DNA from: an uncultured Collinsella sp.
Lineage (GTDB): Bacteria; Actinomycetota; Coriobacteriia; Coriobacteriales; Coriobacteriaceae
NCBI GenBank assembly: GCA_900752425.1
Contig: CAADVE010000034.1
Span: 1-12,169 of the forward strand
DNA: 12,169 nt
Reading direction: 5' to 3'
Shown: positions 1 through 6,234 of the stretch, piece after piece
Position numbering within the stretch: the stretch's first letter is position 1
Layout of the letters: every line of letters begins with the position of its first letter
The notes under the pieces: model-generated
What the model saw: the letters and a program-made list of their open reading frames with translations, nothing else
Databases searched by the model: none
Told to the model about the DNA's origin: nothing
Position numbers and translations under genes: made by a program

Positions 1-203
1 TTGCCGGCCTGTGCGATTGCCTGCGCGGCGTCGCCCGTCAGCGCGATGATTTCACGGGCGCTTGCCACCTTGGAGCGCACCTGGATGCAGGTAAAGCCTG
101 CGTCGAGCGCCTGGGCCACCACATCGCCCACGGGACGCCCGAGCGTGTTTTCGGGGCCGAGTACCAGATAGGCCGAGATATCAAGGTTGTCGCGGATGCT
201 CAT
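1..203 (-). CDS. thiE: Thiamine-phosphate synthase, N-terminal part (cut by window edge)
   Basis: ThiE joins HMP pyrophosphate and thiazole phosphate to give thiamine monophosphate in the cytoplasm. Only the first 67 residues are inside the window; the gene continues past position 1. Visible family features are the first beta strand with AYLVLG (about residues 11-16) and the second strand with ALDAGFTCIQVRSK (about 33-46), which matches the family pattern A-x-x-G-x-x-x-x-Q-x-R-x-K near the start of the TIM barrel. The start ATG at 203-201 overlaps the upstream gene's stop as ATGA, and an AGGAGG lies 7 nt ahead of it, so translation is probably coupled. It is the third gene of the TPP-riboswitch operon. 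The identification rests on a short N-terminal piece but is well supported by the thiM neighbour. Confidence 0.88.
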   Translation of the reverse strand, partial: MSIRDNLDISAYLVLGPENTLGRPVGDVVAQALDAGFTCIQVRSKVASAREIIALTGDAAQAIAQAG

Positions 204-541
204 CGTGCTTCCTCCTGCTTTTTGATCTGCGCTTCCATGCGTTCGAGCTTGCCGGTCATGGTGTCGGTAAATCCGGGTCGAATATCGGCTTTGAGCACGA
301 CTTCGGTGCGGATGCCCTTGCTCGCCAACACAAAGGTTGCGTCGCGCACGACCTGCATGACCTCGTCCCAGTCGCCCTCGATCTCGGTGAACATCGAGGT
401 GGTGCGGTTGGGAAGGCCGCTCTCGCGAATGACGCGCACGACTTCGGCGACCTCGGCGGACAGTTCGTCGCCGGTGCCGCACGGGGCGATGGCCACGGCG
501 ACGAGCGTGTTCATGCCGGCATTGGTTACGGGCTCGGACAT
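200..541 (-). CDS. Thiamine-binding protein, MTH1187/YkoF-like (former DUF77)
   Basis: A small soluble protein of 113 residues from the thiamine-binding (PF01910-type) family. Members have a ferredoxin-like fold, assemble into oligomers and are thought to bind thiamine or its pyrimidine part; no enzyme activity is known. What shows the family here is the first strand with VAVAIAPCGTG (about residues 14-24), the central MFTEIEGDWDEVMQVV segment (about 50-65), and the C-terminal ADIRP followed by TMTGKLERME, the usual R-x(n)-K-x(2,3)-M region. The start used has GAGGAGG 8 nt ahead, inside the end of thiM; Met10 would align better with the family N-terminus and is an alternative. It starts 3 nt after the thiM stop and overlaps thiE by 4 nt, so it is firmly part of the thiamine operon. 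The exact ligand is inferred from family and context. Confidence 0.85.
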   Translation of the reverse strand: MSEPVTNAGMNTLVAVAIAPCGTGDELSAEVAEVVRVIRESGLPNRTTSMFTEIEGDWDEVMQVVRDATFVLASKGIRTEVVLKADIRPGFTDTMTGKLERMEAQIKKQEEAR

Positions 542-544
542 GGC

Positions 545-1384
545 TTATGCCTCCTCGAGCTCGAGCTGGTTATCGGCAATGTCCTGGGCGGTTGCGCGGT
601 AGAGCTCGTCGATAAAGGCGACCTTAAAGCTTGCCGGGGCATCGGCGACAGCGGCGGCACGCGTGCCGGCAACGTTGTAGACGGCGGCGCCGCAGATGGC
701 TGCCGTAAACGGGTCGGCGGCACAGGCGTACACGGCCAGCACGCCGCCCTGCGAGCAGCCGCAGCCGGTGATCTTGGACATGAGCGGGCTGCCGCCGTGG
801 GACTTGGCCACCGTCGTGCCGTCGGTGATCAGGTCGACTTCGCCCGAGACCACTACGGCGCCGCCGGTGTAGCGGGCGAGCGCCACGGCGGCGTCGCGGG
901 CGGCATCGACCGTGTCGGTGGTATCGACACCGCGCACGCGGCTCAGATCAGCTGCTTCGCCCTCAAGGCCCCACAGGCCGGCGAGCGCGATAATCTCGGA
1001 GGCGTTGCCGCGCACGATGGCGGGCTTGTACTGCTTGAGCTCGTTTACCAGCTGGGTGCGCAGGCTACCGATGCCCAGGCCAACCGGATCGAGCACCCAG
1101 GGCTTGCCGGCATCGTGTGCCGCCTTGGCCGCGCGGGGAATCGTCTGCTCGTAGATGGGGAAGAGCGTGCCCATATTGAGATAGATAGCGCCGCCGCCGG
1201 CAACGAGGGCCTCGCCCTCGTCGGGCAGATAGACCATGGCGGCCGATCCGCCCACGGCGAGCTGTGCGTTGGCGACAAAGTCGATCGTCACCGTGTTGGT
1301 GATGGAGCCGGCCATCGGATTGGTGGCGTGAATCTCCTCCACGGCCTTGACCATATGTTGCTTAAGCTGTTCCGAATCAATCAC
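545..1384 (-). CDS. thiM: Hydroxyethylthiazole kinase
   Basis: ThiM phosphorylates 4-methyl-5-(2-hydroxyethyl)thiazole with ATP, the salvage step that feeds ThiE. The product is 279 residues, slightly longer than the usual 260-275. Family features are the N-terminal NPMAGSITNTVTIDFVAN (22-39), LDPVGLG (98-104), RGNASEI (125-131) and the ribokinase-like anion hole with the catalytic cysteine in TGCGC (206-210), followed by the AGTRAA helix. The reading frame stays open up to 1498, but that extension would be the riboswitch itself. A GTG at 1384 with AAGGAGG 8 nt ahead is the clear start. It is the first gene of a tight operon with the thiamine-binding protein (3-nt gap) and thiE. Expression should be shut off by TPP through the upstream riboswitch and terminator. 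Confidence 0.95.
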   Translation of the reverse strand: MIDSEQLKQHMVKAVEEIHATNPMAGSITNTVTIDFVANAQLAVGGSAAMVYLPDEGEALVAGGGAIYLNMGTLFPIYEQTIPRAAKAAHDAGKPWVLDPVGLGIGSLRTQLVNELKQYKPAIVRGNASEIIALAGLWGLEGEAADLSRVRGVDTTDTVDAARDAAVALARYTGGAVVVSGEVDLITDGTTVAKSHGGSPLMSKITGCGCSQGGVLAVYACAADPFTAAICGAAVYNVAGTRAAAVADAPASFKVAFIDELYRATAQDIADNQLELEEA

Positions 1385-1406
1385 TGCACATACCTCCTTG
1401 GCATAG

Positions 1407-1436
1407 AAAAGGGGCGCTGTGCATAGACAGCGCCCC
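1407..1436 (-). terminator. Riboswitch-controlled intrinsic terminator ahead of thiM
   Basis: Read on the minus strand, GGGGCGCTGT (1436-1427) pairs perfectly with ACAGCGCCCC (1420-1411) around a 6-nt loop, and TTTT (1410-1407) follows at once. It sits 12 nt after the end of the TPP aptamer and 22 nt before the thiM start, so it is the likely expression platform: TPP bound, terminator formed, operon off. A short rival pairing is possible between CGCC at 1446-1443 and GGCG at 1434-1431, which would open the terminator stem; this antiterminator is an inference. Confidence 0.9.
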
Positions 1437-1448
1437 TGTAAAGGCGGC

Positions 1449-1540
1449 ATGCTCCCTACGCCAGCATTAACTGACAGGTTCAAAGGATTGGGCTCCATGC
1501 CCTCTCAGCCTTGTGGTTTGCACCGCCGGCACTCCCGCAT
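1449..1540 (-). promoter_or_regulatory. TPP riboswitch (THI element) aptamer
   Basis: The minus strand carries the hallmark TPP-aptamer pieces in order: GGGAGTGCC near 1536-1528, GGCTGAGAGGG near 1508-1498 (the CUGAGA pyrimidine-sensing motif), GAACCTG near 1484-1478, and TAATGCTGGCGTAGGGA near 1470-1454 (pyrophosphate-sensing arm and 3' consensus). A short P1 closes the structure, ATGC at 1540-1537 with GCAT at 1452-1449. It lies in the leader of thiM, thiamine-binding protein and thiE, all thiamine genes, and is followed by a terminator, which fits transcriptional control by TPP. Confidence 0.95.
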
Positions 1541-1607
1541 CGAATCTGTTGTTCCCTATACTAGCGCACCGTTACAATGGTTACGGTGAAAATGACTGGG
1601 GGACTCT
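1541..1607. promoter_or_regulatory. Divergent promoter region with 22-bp near-perfect palindrome
   Basis: This 67-nt gap must hold the promoters of both the thi operon (minus) and the HAD-LysR unit (plus). Its main feature is an inverted repeat at 1567-1588: CACCGTTAC and GTTACGGTG arms around AATG, with 9 of 11 base pairs matching. A plus-strand -10 candidate TACAAT (1573-1578) lies inside the palindrome, and TATACT (1557-1562) lies just before it. No good -35 hexamer was seen on either strand, so the promoter call is tentative. The palindrome is directly visible; an operator role is inference. Confidence 0.45.
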
Positions 1608-2516
1608 ATGATCAAACTTGTGCTGACCGATATGGACGATACGCTGATTCCAGCCGGGCATGACGGCGCTAGCGACTACGCCATCGAGGGCATTCATGCC
1701 ATGCGGGCGGCGGGTCTGCACTTTGGCCCGGTTTCGGGCCGTCAGCCGTCCGCGATGGGCTGGATGTTCAAAAATCGTTCCGAGTGCTTCTCGACTGGCG
1801 CGTTCTGTAACGGCCAGGTCATGTTTGTGGACGGTGAGGCGGTAGCCTCGCATGCGACCGACAACGCCGCCCTTATGCGCTTGGCTGACTACTTGGAGCA
1901 GGAGACCGACGATACGTACCTGAAGGTCTACAGCCTGGGTGATGACTTTTGGGGCAACGATGCCTATTGCGTGACGAGCAATCCCGAGCGCGTTCGTCGC
2001 GCCATGGAGTCGGGCGGCAACGCGTGGCTCAAAGGCGAAGAGGCCCCGTGCCGTCCTGTTGTCGATGATGCCCCGGTATACAAGGCGAATATCTGGAGCG
2101 CCCGCTCGCGCGAAGAGCTCGCTGAGCTGCGCGAGCGCATTGCCGCTGAGGTGCCGGAGCTCTCGCTTGTATTTCCCAACAACCGCGTGCGCCTATTCGA
2201 TATTCTCCCGGCCGGTTGGGACAAGGGCTGCGCTGCGCTGGAGCTGGCGCGCGCTTTGGGCCTGACGCCCGATGAGGTGGCCGTATTTGGCGATTCCGAT
2301 AACGATCTGCCCATGATCGGTGCCGTTCCCAACTCCGTTGCAGTCGCCAATGCCAACGAGGCCGTCACTGCTGCCGCGCGCTGGCATACCGGCGCGGCGG
2401 CAGACGATGCGGTTGCCGGGGCTCTGCATCAGATTGCCGCCTGCGCCGCGACGGGGGAGATGCCGCCTTTTATGCGTCAGATGGATGCGGTGGGTTCGGG
2501 TATCGCGGACGTCTAG
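1608..2516 (+). CDS. Cof-type HAD-superfamily phosphatase (HAD IIB)
   Basis: A cytoplasmic HAD phosphatase of 302 residues, somewhat longer than the usual 260-290 of Cof/YidA-type enzymes, which dephosphorylate sugar phosphates, flavin mononucleotide or other small metabolites. All four HAD motifs are visible: motif I DMDDT (8-12) with nucleophile Asp8 and acid/base Asp10, motif II with Ser43 in PVSGR, motif III Lys206 in WDKG, and motif IV GDSDND (228-233) for magnesium. The region between motifs II and III is the IIB cap, which sets the substrate. The substrate cannot be told from sequence. A G-rich stretch (GGGGGA) precedes the ATG. The stop lies within the ribosome binding site of the LysR gene that follows 10 nt later, so the two are probably co-transcribed. 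Confidence 0.88.
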   Translation: MIKLVLTDMDDTLIPAGHDGASDYAIEGIHAMRAAGLHFGPVSGRQPSAMGWMFKNRSECFSTGAFCNGQVMFVDGEAVASHATDNAALMRLADYLEQETDDTYLKVYSLGDDFWGNDAYCVTSNPERVRRAMESGGNAWLKGEEAPCRPVVDDAPVYKANIWSARSREELAELRERIAAEVPELSLVFPNNRVRLFDILPAGWDKGCAALELARALGLTPDEVAVFGDSDNDLPMIGAVPNSVAVANANEAVTAAARWHTGAAADDAVAGALHQIAACAATGEMPPFMRQMDAVGSGIADV

Positions 2517-2526
2517 GGAGGCCATC

Positions 2527-3423
2527 ATGAAGCTCCAGCAGCTCAGATATGTCGTCAAAGTTGCCGAATGTGGCAGCATCACCGAGGCCTCGCGCCGGCT
2601 CTTTGTGTCGCAGCCTTCGATTACCGCATCGATTCGCGATCTCGAAAACGAGATGGGCGTGCACATCTTTGAGCGCACTAACAAGGGCGTCGTTGTGTCC
2701 GAGGAAGGTGAGACCTTCTTGGGCTATGCGCGCCAGGTACTCGACCAGGCCGACCTGCTCGAGGGCAAGTACAAGGGCGCATCCGAGCAGGTGCCGCACT
2801 TTAGTGTGAGCTGCCAGCATTATTCCTTTGCCGTTAATGCGTTTGTCGATGTGATCCGTGAGTTCGATGCCGCGCGCTACGACTTTACCCTGCGCGAGGA
2901 GCAAACCCACGAGATTATCGAGGACGTCGCGCACATGAAAAGCGAGCTCGGCATCCTGTATCTGTCGGAGCACAATCGCGAGGTCATCGAGCGCATGCTG
3001 GCGGCCAACGAGCTCGTGTTCGAAGGGCTCTTCTGCGCCACGCCGCACGTCTTTGTGTGTGCAGACCATCCGCTGGCTGGCCGCTCCAGCGTGACGCTCG
3101 AGGACTTGGAAGACTACCCGTTTTTGTCCTATGAGCAGGGCAGCTATAACTCGTTCTACTATTCTGAGGAGCTGATCTCGACCTTTGAGCGCCGCAAGAA
3201 TATCCGCGTGCGTGACCGTGCGACGTTGTTCAACCTGGTCATGGGCCTCAACGGCTACACGGTATGCTCAGGCGTGATCAGTCACGAGCTCAACGGGCCC
3301 GGCATCATCTCGATTCCGCTCGATGTAGACGAGTACATGGAGATCGGCATCATCACGCGCAAGAACACGACGCTTACGCGCTACGGCCAAGCCTATATCG
3401 ACGTGATTCGTCAGCACATATAG
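2527..3423 (+). CDS. LysR-family regulator, CmbR/MtaR-like (sulfur amino acid type)
   Basis: A DNA-binding transcription factor of 298 residues, normal length for LysR. Residues about 1-60 form the winged helix-turn-helix (QLRYVVKVAECGSITEAS, then SQPSITASIRDLE and IFERT). The effector domain resembles the streptococcal and lactococcal CmbR/MtaR group in SCQHYSFAVNAFV, the EEQTHEIIEDV stretch, LGILYLSEHN and RATLFNLVMGLNGY. That group controls methionine and cysteine uptake and synthesis genes, usually with O-acetylserine or a related effector. GGGAGG overlapping the upstream stop sets the ATG start. The next gene downstream is MetE-like, so local control of methionine supply is a reasonable inference. 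No strong terminator follows; only a weak GACTGC/GCAGTC pairing (3423-3428 with 3459-3464) without a T-run. The subgroup is assigned from remembered family sequences, not from a search. Confidence 0.85.
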   Translation: MKLQQLRYVVKVAECGSITEASRRLFVSQPSITASIRDLENEMGVHIFERTNKGVVVSEEGETFLGYARQVLDQADLLEGKYKGASEQVPHFSVSCQHYSFAVNAFVDVIREFDAARYDFTLREEQTHEIIEDVAHMKSELGILYLSEHNREVIERMLAANELVFEGLFCATPHVFVCADHPLAGRSSVTLEDLEDYPFLSYEQGSYNSFYYSEELISTFERRKNIRVRDRATLFNLVMGLNGYTVCSGVISHELNGPGIISIPLDVDEYMEIGIITRKNTTLTRYGQAYIDVIRQHI

Positions 3424-3578
3424 ACTGCTGCATTCTGTACGGGTCAAATCTCTTTATGGCAGTCCAAACTGATATAGGAAGCATCTATATCAAACTGTTA
3501 TAAACGTATATTTTGCGATGGCCATATGAGCGCTCATACTCTGTCCCAGTAAAGCAACCAATGCAAAGGGAGATATCT
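3424..3578 (+). promoter_or_regulatory. LysR-metE intergenic control region with two palindromes
   Basis: Two inverted repeats stand out. The first, TGATATAG (3470-3477) and CTATATCA (3485-3492), is a perfect 8-bp dyad around a 7-nt spacer, of the size and T-N(n)-A shape of LysR binding sites. The second, TATGAGCGCTCATA (3525-3538), is a perfect 14-bp palindrome. It falls between a candidate -35 TTGCGA (3513-3518) and candidate -10 CATACT (3535-3540), spaced 16 nt apart and each 4/6 to consensus. No SAM, T-box or other known methionine riboswitch was recognised. The repeats are seen; the operator and promoter roles are inferred. Confidence 0.5.
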
Positions 3579-4712
3579 ATGAGTGCTTTAACCACGCTGA
3601 ACGCGCCGTTTCGCGCTGATATCGTCGGCAGCTTTCTTCGTCCGCAGGCCGTAAAGGACGCCCGCGCTACCTATGCGGCAGGCGCGCTTGATGCCGAGGG
3701 GCTTAAGGCCGTCGAGGACGAGGCCATTCGCGATTTGGTGGCAAAGCAAAAGGCCGCCGGCCTGCAGGTCATCACCGATGGCGAGTTTCGCCGCAGCTAC
3801 TGGCACCTCGACTTTATGTGGGGGCTCAACGGCATTGAACGCCGCACCTCGCGTACGGGTTATATGTTCCACGATGAGGAGACCACGGCCGACACCGCCG
3901 TGGTAACCGGCTCCATCAGCGGCGAGAACCACCCCTTCGTCGAGCACTTTAAGTTTGTCAAGGCACTTGAGGGCGAGGGCCACGTTGCACGCCAGACCAT
4001 CCCGGCGCCGATTCAGACGTTCTCCGAAGTCACGCTCGACCGCTGCGATGGCCAGCAGGAGAGCTTGCGTGCTGTCTATAAGACCGACGAAGAACTCGCC
4101 GATGCCATCGCCGCAGCATATCGCACCGTGATTGCCGACCTGTATGCCGCGGGCTGCCGCAACATCCAGTTTGATGACTGCACCTGGGGCATCTACTGCG
4201 ATACTGACTTTGTGTCCAAGACCGGCATGAGCCCGGTCGACCTGCAAAAGGTAAGCGAGCTGGGCGTGGCGCTCAACAACGCCGCCATCGCGGACAAGCC
4301 CGATGATTTGGTTATCAACACGCATGTATGCCGCGGCAACTACCACTCCACCTACGCTTTTGAGGGCGGCTACGACCCCATCGCGCCGTACCTGTTTGCG
4401 CATGAGGACGTTGACGCATTCTATCTGGAGTTCGATACGCCGCGCGCCGGTGGTTTTGAGCCGCTGAAGTACGTTGCCCCCGGCAAGAAGGTCGTGTTGG
4501 GTCTGGTGACCACCAAGGCGGCAGAGCTCGAGAACGAGGATGTTATCGTCGAGCGCATCCGTGAAGCCGTAAAGTACGTGCCGCTCGAGAACCTGTATCT
4601 GTCGCCTCAGTGCGGCTTTGCCAGCTGCGAGATTGGCAACAAGCTGACCGAGGATGAGCAATGGGCAAAGATCGCGCTGGTCAAGCGCATTGCCGAGCGC
4701 GTTTGGAAGTAA
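3579..4712 (+). CDS. MetE-like methionine synthase, catalytic-domain-only (YxjG/YxjH type)
   Basis: A cobalamin-independent methionine synthase family protein of 377 residues. It matches only the C-terminal catalytic barrel of MetE (about 750 residues) and resembles Bacillus YxjG/YxjH. Such proteins transfer a methyl group to homocysteine or a related thiol; the methyl donor of the short forms is not well established. All zinc ligands are present: His249 and Cys251 in THVCRGNY, Glu284 in YLEFDTP, and Cys345 in SPQCGF. The N-terminal DIVGSFLRP (14-22) and TDGEFRR (66-72) are typical of this subfamily. The frame is open back to 3513, but AAAGGGAG 6 nt before the ATG at 3579 and the family N-terminus favour this start. 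It follows the LysR regulator, its likely controller. No obvious terminator is seen before the next gene. Confidence 0.88.
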   Translation: MSALTTLNAPFRADIVGSFLRPQAVKDARATYAAGALDAEGLKAVEDEAIRDLVAKQKAAGLQVITDGEFRRSYWHLDFMWGLNGIERRTSRTGYMFHDEETTADTAVVTGSISGENHPFVEHFKFVKALEGEGHVARQTIPAPIQTFSEVTLDRCDGQQESLRAVYKTDEELADAIAAAYRTVIADLYAAGCRNIQFDDCTWGIYCDTDFVSKTGMSPVDLQKVSELGVALNNAAIADKPDDLVINTHVCRGNYHSTYAFEGGYDPIAPYLFAHEDVDAFYLEFDTPRAGGFEPLKYVAPGKKVVLGLVTTKAAELENEDVIVERIREAVKYVPLENLYLSPQCGFASCEIGNKLTEDEQWAKIALVKRIAERVWK

Positions 4713-4835
4713 CGCTACCGCTTGCAGGTGACGGCGCGCGCGAGACATGACGTATCACGTACAATGGTCCGGATCGTATCGTTCGGGCAGGTTATCCGAT
4801 ATGCCTGATCGCCCTTCCATCATGAAAGGACTTCC
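4713..4835 (+). promoter_or_regulatory. uraA leader: candidate promoter and leader hairpin
   Basis: A -10 candidate TACAAT (4760-4765) is followed by GG, as in the 1573 promoter, but no matching -35 was found. The predicted leader of about 65 nt contains a hairpin: CAGG and CCTG pair around an inner TAT/ATA stem with a CCG loop (about 4788-4807), with GGG/CCC possible outside. It does not contain the PyrR-binding consensus known from Bacillus pyr leaders. The ribosome site GAAAGGA sits 5 nt before the ATG at 4836. Confidence 0.35.
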
Positions 4836-6170
4836 ATGTCCCAATCCTCGACGCCCGCCGTCACCGATGCCATCTACGATGCATCATCGCTCGGCCGCCC
4901 GCGCATGTTCGTGTTGGGTTTGCAACACATGTTTGCGATGTTCGGAGCCACGGTGCTCGTGCCCGTGCTCACCGGCCTTTCCGTTTCGGCGACGCTTCTG
5001 TTCGCCGGCATCGGCACGCTGCTGTTTCATTTTCTATCGCGTGGTAAGGTGCCCGCGTTTCTGGGCTCGTCGTTTGCCTTTATCGCGGGTTATGCCGCCA
5101 TTGCACCCAACGGCGAGGCCGAGCTTTTGCCCTACGCTTGCCTGGGCGTTGCCTGCGCCGGCCTGCTCTATCCGGTGCTGGCGGCGCTGTTCCGCGCATT
5201 TGGCGCCAAACGTGTCATGCGCTTCTTTCCGCCGGTGGTGACCGGCCCCATCGTCATTTCCATCGGCCTGATCCTAGCGAGCTCTGCCATTGCCAACTGT
5301 CAGACCAACTGGCTTGTCGCCGTTATCGCTGTGGCCGTGATCATCATCTGCAACATCTGGGGCCGCGGCATGGTCAAGATCGTGCCGATTCTGCTGGGCG
5401 TGGTGGTGAGCTATGCCGTTGCGGCTGCGTTGGGTGAGGTCGACTTCTCTGGCGTCGCAGCTGCCCCCTGGGTTGGCTTGCCCGTCGTGTGGGACAACAC
5501 CGTGTTTGCGCTCTTTGGACCGCAGTTCGATAGCGGTCTTGCCACGACGGCCATCATCACCATCATGCCGCTGGCCTTTGCAACTATGATCGAGCATATC
5601 GGCGATATCTCCGCCATTGGCTCTACCTGCGAACGCAATTACATTGCCGATCCCGGTCTGCACCGTACCTTGCTCGGCGATGGCCTGGCGACCATCTTGG
5701 CATCGCTTTTTGGCGCCCCCGCCAATACGACGTATGGCGAGAACACCGGCGTGCTTGCCCTGACGCGCGTGTTCGACCCGCGCGTGATTCGCATTGCCGC
5801 CTGCTGCGCCATCGTGCTTTCGTTCTGCCCCAAGTTTGCTGCTGTGATCGCTGCTATGCCGGCGTGTGTAATCGGCGGCGTGTCGCTCGTGCTCTACGGC
5901 ATGATCAGTGCCGTGGGCGTTCGCAACCTTATCGAGAATCAGGTTGATTTCCAGAACAACCGCAATGTGCTGGTTGCGGCTTTGGTGCTCGTGCTTTCGC
6001 TCGGCATTGCCTACAGTACCGCCGGTGCCATCGTGCTGGAGCTGGGCGGCGTGACGATTTCGCTTTCGGGCCTTGCCGTGGGCTCGCTGGTGGGCATTGT
6101 GCTCAACGCCATCCTGCCCGGTAATGACTTTGAGTTCGATACTTCCGAGCTTGAGGAGACTGCCGAATAG
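4836..6170 (+). CDS. uraA: Uracil permease, NCS2/UraA type
   Basis: An inner-membrane proton symporter for uracil, 444 residues, with the 14 membrane segments expected of the nucleobase-ascorbate (NCS2) fold. Strong UraA signatures are GLQHMFAMFGATVLVPVLTG (28-47), GKVPAFLGSSFAFI (70-83), the TM8 motif MIEHIGD (251-257) and the TM10 motif NTTYGENTGV (297-306). Glu253 and Glu302 correspond to the two uracil-contacting glutamates of E. coli UraA. NLIENQVDFQNNRN near the C-terminal third is also typical, and the tail is acidic. The start follows GAAAGGA. The gene runs towards a convergent esterase and ends at a strong shared terminator. Xanthine transport is less likely, given the uracil-type TM8 and TM10 motifs. 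It gives pyrimidine salvage together with the purine permease further on. Confidence 0.93.
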   Translation: MSQSSTPAVTDAIYDASSLGRPRMFVLGLQHMFAMFGATVLVPVLTGLSVSATLLFAGIGTLLFHFLSRGKVPAFLGSSFAFIAGYAAIAPNGEAELLPYACLGVACAGLLYPVLAALFRAFGAKRVMRFFPPVVTGPIVISIGLILASSAIANCQTNWLVAVIAVAVIIICNIWGRGMVKIVPILLGVVVSYAVAAALGEVDFSGVAAAPWVGLPVVWDNTVFALFGPQFDSGLATTAIITIMPLAFATMIEHIGDISAIGSTCERNYIADPGLHRTLLGDGLATILASLFGAPANTTYGENTGVLALTRVFDPRVIRIAACCAIVLSFCPKFAAVIAAMPACVIGGVSLVLYGMISAVGVRNLIENQVDFQNNRNVLVAALVLVLSLGIAYSTAGAIVLELGGVTISLSGLAVGSLVGIVLNAILPGNDFEFDTSELEETAE

Positions 6171-6188
6171 TAGCTGCGTTCAGCCAAA

Positions 6189-6234
6189 TTAAAAATGGCG
6201 TCCATGCGTATGTACGCGTGGACGCCATTTTTAA
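6189..6234. terminator. Bidirectional intrinsic terminator between uraA and the esterase
   Basis: A 21-bp stem (6189-6209 with 6214-6234) with a single G-T wobble and a 4-nt loop (6210-6213). The A/T ends give a T-run after the stem on both strands: ATTTTTAA on plus and on minus. It can stop both convergent transcripts. The TAA stop codon of the esterase (6233-6231) is part of one arm of the stem. Confidence 0.95.

Noticed and set aside
1385..1498. N-terminal extension of thiM to an ATG at 1498
   Set aside because: That stretch is TPP aptamer and terminator; the GTG at 1384 has an ideal ribosome site and a family-like N-terminus.
2320..2526. Upstream extension of the LysR frame to 2320
   Set aside because: It overlaps the HAD phosphatase in another frame; the ATG at 2527 has a strong ribosome site and starts the normal LysR helix-turn-helix.
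3424..3578. SAM riboswitch or T-box ahead of the MetE-like gene
   Set aside because: Known consensus blocks of these elements were not found; only short palindromes are present.
3588..4748. 386-residue open frame on the minus strand opposite the MetE-like gene
   Set aside because: It lies wholly opposite a gene with all zinc-ligand motifs, its translation has no recognisable domain, and long antisense frames are common in GC-rich codon usage.
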